DNA from: Myxococcota bacterium | Lineage (GTDB): Bacteria; Myxococcota_C; UBA6777 | Length of the DNA stretch: 8,482 bases | Direction: 5' to 3' | Assembly (NCBI GenBank): GCA_963169055.1 | Contig: CAUJFU010000499.1 | Span: forward strand, 1-8,482 | Shown here: piece by piece, positions 8,388 to 8,482 of the stretch | Numbering within the stretch: the first letter of the stretch is position 1 | Layout of the letters: each line of letters starts with the position of its first letter | The notes under the pieces: model-generated | Database searches by the model: none | Seen by the model: the letters and a program-made list of their open reading frames with translations, nothing else | Told to the model about the DNA's origin: nothing | Made by a program: the position numbers and the translations under genes

Positions 8388-8482
8388 ATGAGAAAAAAAC
8401 TTGGGTGGTTGAGTTTATGGTGTTTGGGAGTGGGCTTGGTGGCGTGTGGGCCGGGTGAAGGCAAGTTGACGATGCAGGTGTG
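8388..8482 (+). CDS. Putative lipoprotein, N-terminal part (truncated by window edge)
   Basis: Only 31 codons are inside the window. They encode a basic start (MRKK), a hydrophobic core and the lipobox L-V-A-C with the lipidated cysteine at residue 20, then GPGEGKLTMQV, the start of the mature protein. The gene is preceded by a good ribosome binding site (AAAGGA, 7-base spacer) and lies 98 bases after the previous lipoprotein gene on the same strand, so it may belong to the same unit. The family cannot be named from this fragment. A reading frame from 8180 that overlaps this region is a shadow. Confidence 0.75.
   Translation, partial: MRKKLGWLSLWCLGVGLVACGPGEGKLTMQV

Noticed and set aside
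8362-8388. Eight-codon leader frame (MCKKERSF) overlapping the second lipoprotein start
   Set aside because: No ribosome binding site of its own; the TGATG overlap is probably a by-product of the purine-rich site that serves the ATG at 8388.

Overview
The window looks like part of the chromosome of a Gram-negative, GC-rich (roughly mid-50s % by eye) bacterium. The evidence is an outer-membrane TonB-dependent receptor and two type II lipoprotein signal peptides. No ribosomal or other taxonomic marker is present. A deltaproteobacterial or myxobacterial-type genome would fit, but that is a guess.

Left part (1-4790, all minus strand): a nearly complete N-ATPase operon, the distinct Na+-translocating F-type ATPase often found beside an ordinary F1Fo ATPase. 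Genes read right to left as atpD (beta), atpC (epsilon), atpQ, atpR, atpB (a), atpE (c), atpF (b with a delta-like tail) and atpA (alpha). Only the first 112 codons of atpA are inside the window, and atpG, expected next, lies outside. The diagnostic atpQ and atpR genes, the missing separate delta gene, and a c subunit with the two-carboxylate Na+ site (E30 plus E63-S64-T65...Y68) identify the type. The genes overlap by ATGA or TGATG, or are 5-8 bases apart, except for a 56-base gap before atpF, so they are probably co-transcribed and translationally coupled. The longest frames of atpF, atpR and atpB all over-extend upstream. Ribosome binding sites and family alignment give shorter proteins, with a GTG start for atpF.

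Middle (4791-5122): a 332-base divergent intergenic region between atpD and the receptor gene. It holds two short dyads and weak promoter-like sequences but no credible gene.

Right part (5123-8482, plus strand): a second, probably unrelated unit. It has a TonB-dependent receptor with a long proline-rich linker carrying a 30-bp tandem duplication, a 200-base spacer with a strong GC-rich hairpin cluster, a lipoprotein of unrecognised family with an HPGH motif, and the first 31 codons of another lipoprotein. This arrangement suggests an outer-membrane uptake system (receptor plus surface or periplasmic lipoproteins) with unknown substrate. It is the least described part of the window. GATC sites appear about threefold over-represented across the whole window by hand count.
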